DNA from: Gemmatimonadota bacterium
Lineage (GTDB): Bacteria > Gemmatimonadota > Gemmatimonadetes > Longimicrobiales > Gaopeijiaceae
NCBI GenBank assembly: GCA_028873815.1
Contig: JAPPNN010000017.1
Span: forward strand, 1 to 43,554
Reading direction: 5' to 3'
Length of the DNA: 43,554 nucleotides
Shown here: positions 25,545 to 32,790 of the stretch, piece after piece
Layout of the letters: every line of letters starts with the position of its first letter
Numbering within the stretch: position 1 is the first letter of the stretch
The notes under the pieces: generated by a model
Seen by the model: only the letters and a program-made list of their open reading frames with translations
Databases searched by the model: none
What the model was told of the DNA's origin: nothing
Position numbers and translations under genes: made by a program

Positions 25545-27083
25545 ATGAACGCAAGAGGCCGTGGAATCGCGATCGTGGTCGCGTTGTCGGCGGCCGGTGT
25601 GCCGTCTGCCTCGAGCGGCGTTCTGCATGCCCAGGCCGTGCCGGACGCGGAGGCCCAAGCACCCGCTCGGATCATCTTCGAAGGCGCGACGGTGATCGAC
25701 GGCACGGGCGCTCCTCCGCGGACCGGCATGGTCATCGTTTTGGAGGGGGAAGAGATCGTAGACGTCCTCCCCGTCGGCGAACTGGGCGCCGAGCGGCTTG
25801 AAGGTGCCGAAGTGGTGGATGCAAGCTCGTGGTTCGCGATCCCGGGCCTGATCGAGTCGCATACCCACGTGGCCACGATGGCCAACCGCGCCCGGGCCGA
25901 ATTCATCCTCAACCGGCAGCTCTACGGCGGCATCACGACGGCGCGGGACATGGCGGGCGACGTGCGCTCGCTCATGGACCTGCAGCGGGCCTCGCTCGTG
26001 AAGGAGATCGACGCACCCGACCTGCGCTTCGCGGCGCTGATGGCCGGCCCCGAGTTCTTCACCGACCCGCGCACGGTGTCGTCGGCGGCGGGCGAGACGC
26101 CGGGCGCGGTGACATGGATGCAGGCGGTCACCGAGGAGACGGACCTGGCGGAGGCCGTGACGCTGGCACGGGGGACCTGGGCGACCGGGATCAAGACCTA
26201 CGCCGCGATCGATGGGGACCTGCTCGTCGCGATCGCGGCCGAGGCGCGCCGCCAGGGGATCCCGGTGTGGGCGCATGTCCACGTCGGGCCCGCCCGGGCG
26301 CTGGAGGTCGCACGCGCGGGCGTACGCGCCATGTCACATGTATGCGACGTCGGGAGCGCGGCGATCCCCGACGACGTGTTCCAGGAAGGGCAGGAGGGGT
26401 TGCGTTCCGGATTCGTGGACGTGGACCTCGGCGACCCGGCGATCGATTCGGTGTTCGCGGCGATGCGGCGCAACGGGACGGTCCTGGACGCGACGCTGCG
26501 GATCGTGGTCCAGATCGGGCAGCGGCGCATGGCGGCGGTGGACACCGTCGGGGCCGAGCGACCGGGCCAGGCTGGGGACAGTGCCCGAGCGCGCGGACCT
26601 CGTGCCGCCGGGGACAGTGCCCGCGCCCGCCAGGGCCCGCCCCCCGCGCCCCCGATCGACCGCCGCCGCCGCGGCGTGCGCCCCCGGTGCGAGACCCCGG
26701 ACGCGATGGCCCTGACGCGGAAGGCCTACGAGGCCGGCGTCATGATCGCGGCGGGCACCGACGGCATGACCCCGCCCGATTCACTCTTCCCGGCGCTCCA
26801 CGAGGAGATGCGCTTGCTGCACGAAGAAGTCGGGATGCCGATGCTGGACGTCCTCAAAGCGGCCAGCTACCACGGTGCCGTTGCCCTCGGCCTGGAGGAC
26901 ACGATCGGCACGCTGGAACCCGGCAAACACGCCAACGTCGTGTTCCTGCGCGAGGACCCGCTGGCGGGCGCGGAGAGTCTGCGCTCCGTGGAGTTGACCG
27001 TAAAGCGCGGAACACTGTACTACCGGCGGGACTTCGTGCTGGGGGAGCCGCCGCCGGGACCGGGAGGGCCACCGGGGCAGTAG
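25545..27083 (+). CDS. Exported amidohydrolase-superfamily metallohydrolase
   Basis: A 512-residue secreted relative of imidazolonepropionase/prolidase-type amidohydrolases. A signal peptide ends near LHAQ (27-30). Metal-site motifs are complete: HTH (106-108), a probable carboxylated Lys217 in GIKTYA, His244 and His246 in AHVHV, His265, and Asp in AAGTDGM. The C-terminal strand GTLEPGKHANVVFL is typical. A low-complexity insertion near residues 343-370 contains the duplicated unit AGDSARAR, so that loop is probably a recent tandem duplication. It sits 21 bases after the propeller gene, suggesting a pair. Substrate unknown (amide, peptide or lactone). Confidence 0.9.
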   Translation: MNARGRGIAIVVALSAAGVPSASSGVLHAQAVPDAEAQAPARIIFEGATVIDGTGAPPRTGMVIVLEGEEIVDVLPVGELGAERLEGAEVVDASSWFAIPGLIESHTHVATMANRARAEFILNRQLYGGITTARDMAGDVRSLMDLQRASLVKEIDAPDLRFAALMAGPEFFTDPRTVSSAAGETPGAVTWMQAVTEETDLAEAVTLARGTWATGIKTYAAIDGDLLVAIAAEARRQGIPVWAHVHVGPARALEVARAGVRAMSHVCDVGSAAIPDDVFQEGQEGLRSGFVDVDLGDPAIDSVFAAMRRNGTVLDATLRIVVQIGQRRMAAVDTVGAERPGQAGDSARARGPRAAGDSARARQGPPPAPPIDRRRRGVRPRCETPDAMALTRKAYEAGVMIAAGTDGMTPPDSLFPALHEEMRLLHEEVGMPMLDVLKAASYHGAVALGLEDTIGTLEPGKHANVVFLREDPLAGAESLRSVELTVKRGTLYYRRDFVLGEPPPGPGGPPGQ

Positions 27084-27128
27084 GGCCAGTGAGGCCGTGG
27101 GTCGGGGGTGATGCTGCCGGAGCTGGGA

Positions 27129-27506
27129 CTATCCCAGTGGGATCCGGAACGTCACAAACTCGCCCACCGACACCGTGTCGAACGGCTTCGCCTTGCGGAA
27201 CAGCCACCACGTCACGACGCCCACGCCTGTGCCCAGAATCGCACCGTTCAGCCGTGACCAGTGCTTACTCTCGCGACAGATTCCCCCGGACTCGAGCCCC
27301 AGCCCGATGCGCCGGCGCTTGTCCTCCGAGCATACCTGCGAGGCGACCACAATCCCTGTTGCCATGCCCACTGCGGCAAAGCCGTAGAAGACCTCGTCCG
27401 TCTTTTCTTCGCCATGACCCTCCCAGGCGCCGGCAGGAGGCAGGTTTTGCGCGAGGACCGGCGACGCGAGCAAACTGGCGAGCATCAGAATGATGAAGTG
27501 TCTCAC
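27129..27506 (-). CDS. Small exported hypothetical protein
   Basis: No family recognised. From the GTG at 27506 (AAGGA eight bases upstream) the 125-residue product has a signal peptide ending SPVLAQ. A hydrophobic segment with Gly (VFYGFAAVGMATGIVVA), a Cys/charged stretch, and a second hydrophobic segment (LNGAILGTGVGVVTWWLF) follow. It ends TFRIPLG. A short dyad (CTGGGA, CTA, TCCCAG at 27123-27137) covers its stop codon, but there is no T-run. Convergent with the amidohydrolase gene. Two Cys could form a disulphide. Probably an envelope protein. Confidence 0.6.
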   Translation of the reverse strand: MRHFIILMLASLLASPVLAQNLPPAGAWEGHGEEKTDEVFYGFAAVGMATGIVVASQVCSEDKRRRIGLGLESGGICRESKHWSRLNGAILGTGVGVVTWWLFRKAKPFDTVSVGEFVTFRIPLG

Positions 27507-27546
27507 GCTTACGTTCCTTGACTCAGGGAGGGCAGCTGGCTTCCAA

Positions 27547-28158
27547 TTATGGCCCGCCACTCATCTTCCGATAGACCCTCACGATCTCCACCGCCGGCGT
27601 AAGCTGCTGCGCCTCGTACGGCGCCCTGTGGATCGCGCGCACCACCTCCATCCCGTCAACCACCCTTCCGAACGCCGCAAACCCCTGCCCGTCCGGATTC
27701 CGCATGCCGCCATAATCGAGCGACGGCTGGTCGCCAATGCAGATGAAGAAGCTGTGCGTGGCCGTGTCGGGGCCGCCCCGCGCCATCGAGACCGCGCCGT
27801 CGGTGTGAAGGATGCCGGTTTGGCGGGTGCGTTCCAGCGGGATCGGCGGGAAGGACTCCACGGCCGCGGCGGGACTGCGGCCGCCCTGGACCACCGCGAT
27901 CCGGATCGAGTCGGTCGGCTGATTCGCCCCGTGAACGGTGCGGAAGAAGCTGCCGCCATCGTAAAGCCCGCCGTCGACGTAGCGGAGGAAGTTGTTGGCG
28001 GTCACGGGAGCCCGGTCGACGTCGACGTCCAGTTCGAAGCTGCCCATCGAGGTCTCGACGACGACCCGCACGGGGTCGCGATCGGACCCGGAGTTAGCGA
28101 GCCCGACGCCGGCGGCCCCAAATGCCAGCAGGGGCAGGAGTACGGCCACGGTCTTCAT
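27547..28158 (-). CDS. Exported cyclophilin-type peptidyl-prolyl isomerase
   Basis: Catalyses cis-trans isomerisation of Xaa-Pro bonds, here most likely in the periplasm. An N-terminal hydrophobic signal is followed by the cyclophilin fold (about 30-200): VVVETSMGSFELDVD, DRAPVTANNFLRYVDGGLYDGGSFFRTV (catalytic Arg in FFR), then GAVSMARG and HSFFICIGDQPSLDYGG, and FGRVVDGMEVVRAI. Length 203 fits secreted bacterial forms. A very strong ribosome site (AAAGGAGGGAG) precedes the ATG. It is divergent from the Gfo/Idh/MocA gene. Confidence 0.94.
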   Translation of the reverse strand: MKTVAVLLPLLAFGAAGVGLANSGSDRDPVRVVVETSMGSFELDVDVDRAPVTANNFLRYVDGGLYDGGSFFRTVHGANQPTDSIRIAVVQGGRSPAAAVESFPPIPLERTRQTGILHTDGAVSMARGGPDTATHSFFICIGDQPSLDYGGMRNPDGQGFAAFGRVVDGMEVVRAIHRAPYEAQQLTPAVEIVRVYRKMSGGP

Positions 28159-28260
28159 TTCTTCTCCCTCCTTTTGCTGACCTGATCAGCGGACGCTTAC
28201 GTTTTCGGGCCAGCCGCGGGCGCAGGACCCGCCAACCCCCACCTTCAGCCCATTCGCATC

Positions 28261-29682
28261 ATGAGCCAAGAGAGAAAGTCCAGTCCCGGGCGACCCGCCG
28301 CCAGTAGCCGGCGCAAGTTCGTCAAGTCCGTCGCGGCCTCCTCGGCGCTGGCCGCCGGCCTGCCGTCGCTCCTGTCGGGCGAGACCCGCGCGCGACGCCG
28401 GATCCTGTCCCGCCCGGACATGCCCGGGTCCCACCAGGGGCCCGCCCGCCAGGTCCCGCCCTCCGACCGCATCGGCCTGGCCGTGGTCGGCGCCGGCGGC
28501 ATGGGGATGGCCGACGTCGACACCGCGCTCCGCATCCCCGGCGTCGAACTGGTCGCCGCCTGCGACGTCTTCGACGGCCGCCTCGAAGCCGCCCGCGAGC
28601 GTCACGGCGACATCTTCACCACGCGCGACTACCGCGAAGTGATCACCCGCGACGACGTCGACGCCGTCATCGTCGGCACGCCCGACCACTGGCACCAGCC
28701 GATCTCGGTCGACGCGCTGCGCGCCGGCAAGGCCGTCTACTGCGAGAAGCCGATGGTGCACAACATCGCCGAGGGACACGACCTGATCCGCGCGCAGGGC
28801 GAATCGGGCCAGGTCTTCCAGGTGGGCAGCCAGGGCATGAGTTCGCTCGGCAACGAGAAGGCGAAGGAGCTGTACGAGGCCGGCGCCATCGGCCAGCTCA
28901 ACTACGCCGAGGGCTTCTGGGCCCGCAACGATCCCATCGGAGCATGGCAGTATCCCATTCCGCCGGACGCGTCCGAAGCAACCGTCGACTGGAAGCGCTT
29001 CCTGGGGCCCGCCCCCGACCGCCCCTACGACCCGCTCCGCATCTTCCGCTGGCGCAACTACCGCGACTACGGCACGGGCGTCGCCGGCGACCTCTTCGTC
29101 CACCTGTTCTCCAGCCTGCACTTCGTCGTCAGCTCGCGCGGGCCCACGCGCATCCAGGCCGCGGGAGGGCTGCGCTACTGGAAGGACGGCCGCGAGGTGC
29201 CGGATGTGCTCCTCGGCGTCTTCGACTACCCGGAAACCGACACGCATCCCGGGTTCAACCTGTCGCTCCGCGTCAATTTCGTGGACGGGACTTCGGGCAG
29301 CACCTTCCTGCGCCTGGTCGGGAGCGAAGGCGCGATGGACGTGACGTGGACCGATGTTGTGCTTCGCAAGAACGTCGCGGTCGACCCCATGGACGCCTTC
29401 TCGCAGGAGAAGATGGCCGAGGCGGCGGCGGATGAAGGCGGCCTACCCGCGCGGGTTCGCATGCTGCCCCCGGCCGAGACCCGATACGAGGTCGAACGCG
29501 GCTACCGAGGCGCCCACGTCGACCACTTCTTCAACTTCTTCCAGGCGATTCGCGGCGGCCCTCCCGCCCTCGAGGACGCGGCCTTCGGGCTGCGCGCGGC
29601 GGCCCCGGCGCTGGCCTGCAACACCAGCTACTTCGAGGACCGGATCGTTCGCTGGGACCCCGACGGTATGAGGCTGGTATGA
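28261..29682 (+). CDS. Tat-exported Gfo/Idh/MocA-family oxidoreductase
   Basis: NAD(P)-dependent sugar or polyol dehydrogenase-family protein (473 residues) with a Tat signal SRRKFVKSVAASSAL (16-30). The Rossmann motif is GAGGMG (77-82), and the family EKP catalytic triplet lies at 161-163 in YCEKPM. The C-terminal half is the usual open sheet domain with YDPLRIFRWRNYRDYGTG and GDLFVHLFSSL. Tat export implies it folds with its cofactor before secretion. Its TGA overlaps the ATG of the DUF1080 gene (ATGATG), a common pairing in secreted sugar-oxidation systems. No clear ribosome site precedes the ATG at 28261. Confidence 0.92.
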   Translation: MSQERKSSPGRPAASSRRKFVKSVAASSALAAGLPSLLSGETRARRRILSRPDMPGSHQGPARQVPPSDRIGLAVVGAGGMGMADVDTALRIPGVELVAACDVFDGRLEAARERHGDIFTTRDYREVITRDDVDAVIVGTPDHWHQPISVDALRAGKAVYCEKPMVHNIAEGHDLIRAQGESGQVFQVGSQGMSSLGNEKAKELYEAGAIGQLNYAEGFWARNDPIGAWQYPIPPDASEATVDWKRFLGPAPDRPYDPLRIFRWRNYRDYGTGVAGDLFVHLFSSLHFVVSSRGPTRIQAAGGLRYWKDGREVPDVLLGVFDYPETDTHPGFNLSLRVNFVDGTSGSTFLRLVGSEGAMDVTWTDVVLRKNVAVDPMDAFSQEKMAEAAADEGGLPARVRMLPPAETRYEVERGYRGAHVDHFFNFFQAIRGGPPALEDAAFGLRAAAPALACNTSYFEDRIVRWDPDGMRLV

Positions 29683-31016
29683 TGCGTATTTTACACAAAA
29701 TACATACTTTGGGCGGCCGCCCATTGCCGTGGGGCCTCGCCGCGCTCATGGCCGTGGCCTGCTCCGGCGACCCCGACACCCAGCCCACCAACGCCGCCAC
29801 CCCTCCGCCCAACACCATCACCGAGGCCGAGCGGGCCGCCGGCTGGCGCCTCCTCTTCGACGGCGAGACCACCGCGGGCTGGCGCGGCTACAACCTCGAC
29901 GCCTTCCCCGACACCGGCTGGGCGGTGATCGACGGCGCCCTTGTCGTCGGCGCGACCGCCACCGACCCCGACGTCCCCATCGGCGGCGACATCGTCACGA
30001 CCGAGTCCTTCACCGATTTCGACCTCAAGTTCGAGTTCATGCTCTCCGAGGTCGCCAACAGCGGCGTCCTCTACCGCGTGATCGAGGAGCCCGGCGCCGC
30101 CATCTGGCACAACGCGCCCGAGTACCAGGTCCTCGACGACACCGCGTACATCGAGATGGGCACGATGGACATGAACACGCACCTCACCGGCGACAACTAC
30201 GACCTCCACGCCGCCGGCGAGAAGACCCTGCACGGCCCCGGTGAGTGGAACACCGCCCGCATCCGCGTCGCCAACAACCACGTCGAGCACTGGCTGAACG
30301 GGACCAAAACAGTCGAATACGTGCTCGGCTCGCCCGAATGGGAGGCCCTCGTCGCCGCCAGCAAGTTCGCGCCCTTCCCGCAGTACGGGCGCGCCGCGTC
30401 CGGCCCGATCGGCCTGCAGGATCACGGCCGCAACGTTTTCTACCGCAACATCAAGATCCTCCCGCTCGAGGCGGTCTCGCTTTTCAACGGCACCGACCTC
30501 GACGGCTGGCAGGTCCACGGCACCGAACGCTGGTACGTCGACAGCGGCGAACTGGTCTGCGAGAGCGGCCCCGACGCGGCCTACGGCTACCTCACCACCG
30601 ACCGCACCTTCAGCGACTTCGACCTCACCGTCGATTTCAGGCAGGAGGCCGACGGCAACAGCGGCGTCTTCTTCCGCTCGAGCGTCGATGGCACGACCGT
30701 CAGCGGCTGGCAGGCCGAGGTCGCACCCCCGGGCCTCTTCACCGGAGGCATCTACGAGTCCTACGGGCGGGGTTGGCTCATCCAGCCCGACACCGCGCTC
30801 GACGCGGCGCTCCAAATGGGCGACTGGAACACGTTGCGGGTCCGCGCGGTGGGCGACCGCGTCACGACCTGGCTGAACGGGACCCGGATGGTGGATCTGG
30901 TGGATGAGGGCGTCGGTGCCGGCACGGGCTCGATTGCGCTGCAGATCCACGACGGCGGTGGGATAAAGGTGCGCTGGCGGAATATCGAGGTAGTGGACCT
31001 GGGGGGTGGTCCGTAG
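29679..31016 (+). CDS. Lipoprotein with two DUF1080 (3-keto-glycoside hydrolase-type) domains
   Basis: A 445-residue lipoprotein (lipobox near AVACSG, about residue 27) with two tandem DUF1080 jelly-roll domains, about 45-262 and 263-443. Each begins with FDGE or FNGTDLDGW and contains FTDFDLKFEF or FSDFDLTVDF, then SGVLYR or SGVFFR, GEWNTARIR or GDWNTLRVR, and a closing strand FYRNIKILPL or RWRNIEVVDL. DUF1080 members act on 3-keto sugars and are often encoded next to Gfo/Idh/MocA oxidoreductases, as here (4-base overlap). This supports a joint role in glycoside degradation. The first codons are AT-rich and form a dyad. Confidence 0.9.
   Translation: MMRILHKIHTLGGRPLPWGLAALMAVACSGDPDTQPTNAATPPPNTITEAERAAGWRLLFDGETTAGWRGYNLDAFPDTGWAVIDGALVVGATATDPDVPIGGDIVTTESFTDFDLKFEFMLSEVANSGVLYRVIEEPGAAIWHNAPEYQVLDDTAYIEMGTMDMNTHLTGDNYDLHAAGEKTLHGPGEWNTARIRVANNHVEHWLNGTKTVEYVLGSPEWEALVAASKFAPFPQYGRAASGPIGLQDHGRNVFYRNIKILPLEAVSLFNGTDLDGWQVHGTERWYVDSGELVCESGPDAAYGYLTTDRTFSDFDLTVDFRQEADGNSGVFFRSSVDGTTVSGWQAEVAPPGLFTGGIYESYGRGWLIQPDTALDAALQMGDWNTLRVRAVGDRVTTWLNGTRMVDLVDEGVGAGTGSIALQIHDGGGIKVRWRNIEVVDLGGGP
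29686..29703. promoter_or_regulatory. Perfect AT-rich dyad at the DUF1080 gene start
   Basis: Arms GTATTTT (29686-29692) and AAAATAC (29697-29703) flank ACAC, starting in the third codon of the DUF1080 gene. Such an AT-rich perfect dyad stands out in this GC-rich gene. It could be an mRNA hairpin affecting coupled initiation, or an operator. Confidence 0.45.
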
Positions 31017-31018
31017 GC

Positions 31019-31348
31019 TCACCGGGGCGTACCCGAGGAGAGAACGGTGTATCGGTTGGCTTCGAATTCCACCGCCAGACCGCACATGCCGTCTGCCGTG
31101 GCGGGCTCGCCGCCTTCGGACGCGATCTGAACTTGTCCGCCCCCCGGACATGCGAACACCCCACCGTCCGGTGTCATGGACACGAACTCCGGGGCCGTGT
31201 CCCTGACCAATCCCTGCATGCCGAGGTAGAGCGCCTCCGTTTCCTCCAGGTTCAAGGGCTCTCCGGGCTCAGTGGCAGTGTCCCACAGGCAGTTCGCCAG
31301 GCAGACGGGAAGCAGGATGCAAACCGGGATCAAGCGGTACCGAAACAT
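31019..31348 (-). CDS. Small exported hypothetical protein (possible lipoprotein)
   Basis: No family recognised. The 109-residue product has a hydrophobic N-terminus ending in LANC, a possible lipobox, so it may be a lipoprotein. The rest is acidic and mixed, with two more Cys (FACPGGGQ and DGMCGLA) that could pair. A strong GAGGAGG ribosome site supports the ATG. Its stop lies two bases from the DUF1080 stop (convergent), and the next minus-strand gene upstream ends 11 bases before it, so these two small genes are probably cotranscribed. Confidence 0.65.
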   Translation of the reverse strand: MFRYRLIPVCILLPVCLANCLWDTATEPGEPLNLEETEALYLGMQGLVRDTAPEFVSMTPDGGVFACPGGGQVQIASEGGEPATADGMCGLAVEFEANRYTVLSSGTPR

Positions 31349-31359
31349 GACTGACCTCC

Positions 31360-31902
31360 TCAGAACGAGATGTATCCGCCCATCTGGTAGCGCTCACAGA
31401 CTGTGCTGCCGCACTCGTCGAGGTGGACGATGAGGCGTGCCCCGTAGCGCCGTCCGAACGTCAGGCTCGCACCGGCGGTCGGCTCCACGTGGTCCCCGCC
31501 ATCGTACTGGATCCCCGCGCGCAACGCCGGGCGGACGAGCCAACTGGAACGTCCGAGCAGGAACGAGGCACCGATCCGGTAGTCCGACCCGGTCCGACGA
31601 GGGTGGATGATGGTTCCGGTTATGCCACCGCTCAGGTCAATAACGTGGCTCCACTGGGCGCACCGATAGTTCTCCACCATCCCGTAAAGCGACACCGGCC
31701 CCGCGACCCGAGCGTCGATGCCGACGTAGTGTCCGTGACACCCTCTGTTCTCCCCCGCGATTCCGGCTCCAAGCACGAAACGGTTCGGCACCTCCTGAAG
31801 GCCCGTTGCCTCCTGAGGGTCCAACGCCTCCTGCGCATGAGCCTGCGAAGGCAGCACGGCCAGACAGGCCAACGAAAGCCGGAAGACATGAGTACTGCAC
31901 AC
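31360..31902 (-). CDS. Exported outer-membrane beta-barrel-like protein
   Basis: A 180-residue product with a signal peptide ending QAHAQ. The body alternates strands rich in Gly and aromatic residues (FVLGAGIAGENRG, YVGIDARVAGPVSLYGMVENY, YRIGASFLLG, LRAGIQYDGG, GASLTFGRRYGARLIVHLDE) and ends in an aromatic residue (ISF), as small outer-membrane barrels do. Four Cys are present. The start is GTG at 31902 with AAGGAGG five bases upstream. It is the first gene of a two-gene unit with the small lipoprotein-like gene. Specific function unknown. Confidence 0.7.
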   Translation of the reverse strand: MCSTHVFRLSLACLAVLPSQAHAQEALDPQEATGLQEVPNRFVLGAGIAGENRGCHGHYVGIDARVAGPVSLYGMVENYRCAQWSHVIDLSGGITGTIIHPRRTGSDYRIGASFLLGRSSWLVRPALRAGIQYDGGDHVEPTAGASLTFGRRYGARLIVHLDECGSTVCERYQMGGYISF

Positions 31903-31984
31903 GGGAGCCTCCTTGCACGGGCACCTCGACGGTCCCTGGACCGATCGATCCTCTAACGCTGGCGACGCATGTTGGCCCTCGATA

Positions 31985-32020
31985 GAGGGAAAACCCTCAA
32001 CGAAACAGGGGAAAACCCTG
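31985..32020. promoter_or_regulatory. Tandem small hairpins with GGGAAAACCC core
   Basis: Two adjacent hairpins: GAGGG-AAAA-CCCTC (31985-31998) and CAGGG-GAAAA-CCCTG (32006-32020), seven bases apart. They share the core GGGAAAACCC. They lie in the 256-base gap between the barrel gene and the toxin-antitoxin pair, about 140 bases before the antitoxin start. Possible regulatory sites or an mRNA structure; no T-run follows either. Confidence 0.45.
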
Positions 32021-32081
32021 AGCTCAGCGGGTGAAATCCGGCCAGGGACGGTGCCCCGAGCCTTGCTGGAGCCTTCGTGCC

Positions 32082-32102
32082 TAGCTAGACTTAGGCTAGC
32101 TA
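32082..32102. promoter_or_regulatory. Operator-like dyad upstream of the Phd/VapC pair
   Basis: Perfect 7-base inverted arms TAGCTAG (32082-32088) and CTAGCTA (32096-32102) separated by seven bases, 56 bases before the antitoxin ATG. Autoregulation by the antitoxin through a dyad at this position is typical of type II toxin-antitoxin operons. Confidence 0.5.
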
Positions 32103-32158
32103 ATCCTTCTTCCTCCCCTCAGGAAACACGCCTCGGAACGGATCGGAGAGCGCTCCCC

Positions 32159-32410
32159 ATGAGGGTCAACATGCACGAAGCCAAGTCGCAGCTCTCGCGC
32201 TTGGCCCGATTGGCGTGGCAGGGCGAAGAGATCGTGATCTGCAAATCGGGGCGCCCCTGGCTGCGACTGACCCCGTACCGCGAGCGACTCGATCGGCGGG
32301 AGCCCGGCGGCCTCGAGGGCCGGATCCGGCTGGCCCCGGACTTCGACGCGGAAGACGACGACATCATCGCCGCGTTCGAGAGGTCCAGGCTCTATCCGGG
32401 CGACGAATGA
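32159..32410 (+). CDS. Phd/YefM-type antitoxin
   Basis: An 83-residue type II antitoxin. The N-terminal part MRVNMHEAKSQLSRLARLA with KSGRPWLRLTPY is the Phd/YefM DNA-binding fold. The acidic C-terminus (LAPDFDAEDDDIIAAFERSRLY) is the toxin-wrapping segment, common in partners of VapC-like toxins. The ATG at 32159 is preceded by GGAGAG. Its stop overlaps the toxin ATG (ATGA). It likely neutralises the toxin and represses the operon through the dyad at 32082. Confidence 0.9.
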   Translation: MRVNMHEAKSQLSRLARLAWQGEEIVICKSGRPWLRLTPYRERLDRREPGGLEGRIRLAPDFDAEDDDIIAAFERSRLYPGDE

Positions 32411-32790
32411 CGATGCGGCTGTTGCTCGACACGCACGCGTTCCTCTGGTGGCTGTCCGACTGGGAACAGATCGCCGAACCGGCTCGCGAAGCGATCGCCG
32501 ATCCCGACAACGAAGTCTTCGTGAGCGCGGTCTCGGGCTGGGAAATCGCGATCAAGAAGGCCAAAGGGCGTCTGGCGGCGCCGAGCAACCTGGCGGCGGT
32601 CGTAGAGGACAGGGGATTCACACACCTGCCGCTGACCTTTGAGCAGGCCGAGCGAACCGCGGCCCTGCCAAACCATCACCGCGACCCGTTCGACAGAATG
32701 CTGATCGCCCAGGCGCAGGCGGAGGGACTGATTCTGGTCACGCGGGACGCCCGCATTCCGCTCTACGACGTGCTGACGATGTCGGCCTGA
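32407..32790 (+). CDS. vapC: PIN-domain toxin (VapC-type)
   Basis: Mg-dependent ribonuclease of the PIN fold; VapC toxins usually cut tRNA or rRNA. In 127 residues the acidic metal site is complete: Asp in LLLDTHAFLWWL, Glu in SGWEIAIKKAKGRL, and Asp in HRDPFDRMLIAQA and VTRDARI. The ATG overlaps the antitoxin stop. The 3' end overlaps the convergent Fic gene by 28 bases, an arrangement in which the two 3' ends could form antisense mRNA. Confidence 0.93.
   Translation: MTMRLLLDTHAFLWWLSDWEQIAEPAREAIADPDNEVFVSAVSGWEIAIKKAKGRLAAPSNLAAVVEDRGFTHLPLTFEQAERTAALPNHHRDPFDRMLIAQAQAEGLILVTRDARIPLYDVLTMSA

Noticed and set aside
23931..26282. Long minus-strand frame opposite the propeller and amidohydrolase genes
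   Set aside because: It covers two well-supported plus-strand genes and has Arg/Gly/His-rich composition without recognisable domains.
27123..27137. CTGGGA-CTA-TCCCAG considered as a bidirectional terminator between convergent genes
   Set aside because: The stem is short, it lies in the stop codon region, and neither strand has a T-run after it.
31985..32020. Short repeated hairpins considered as a CRISPR fragment
   Set aside because: There are only two units, no 25-40 base repeats or unique spacers, and no cas genes.
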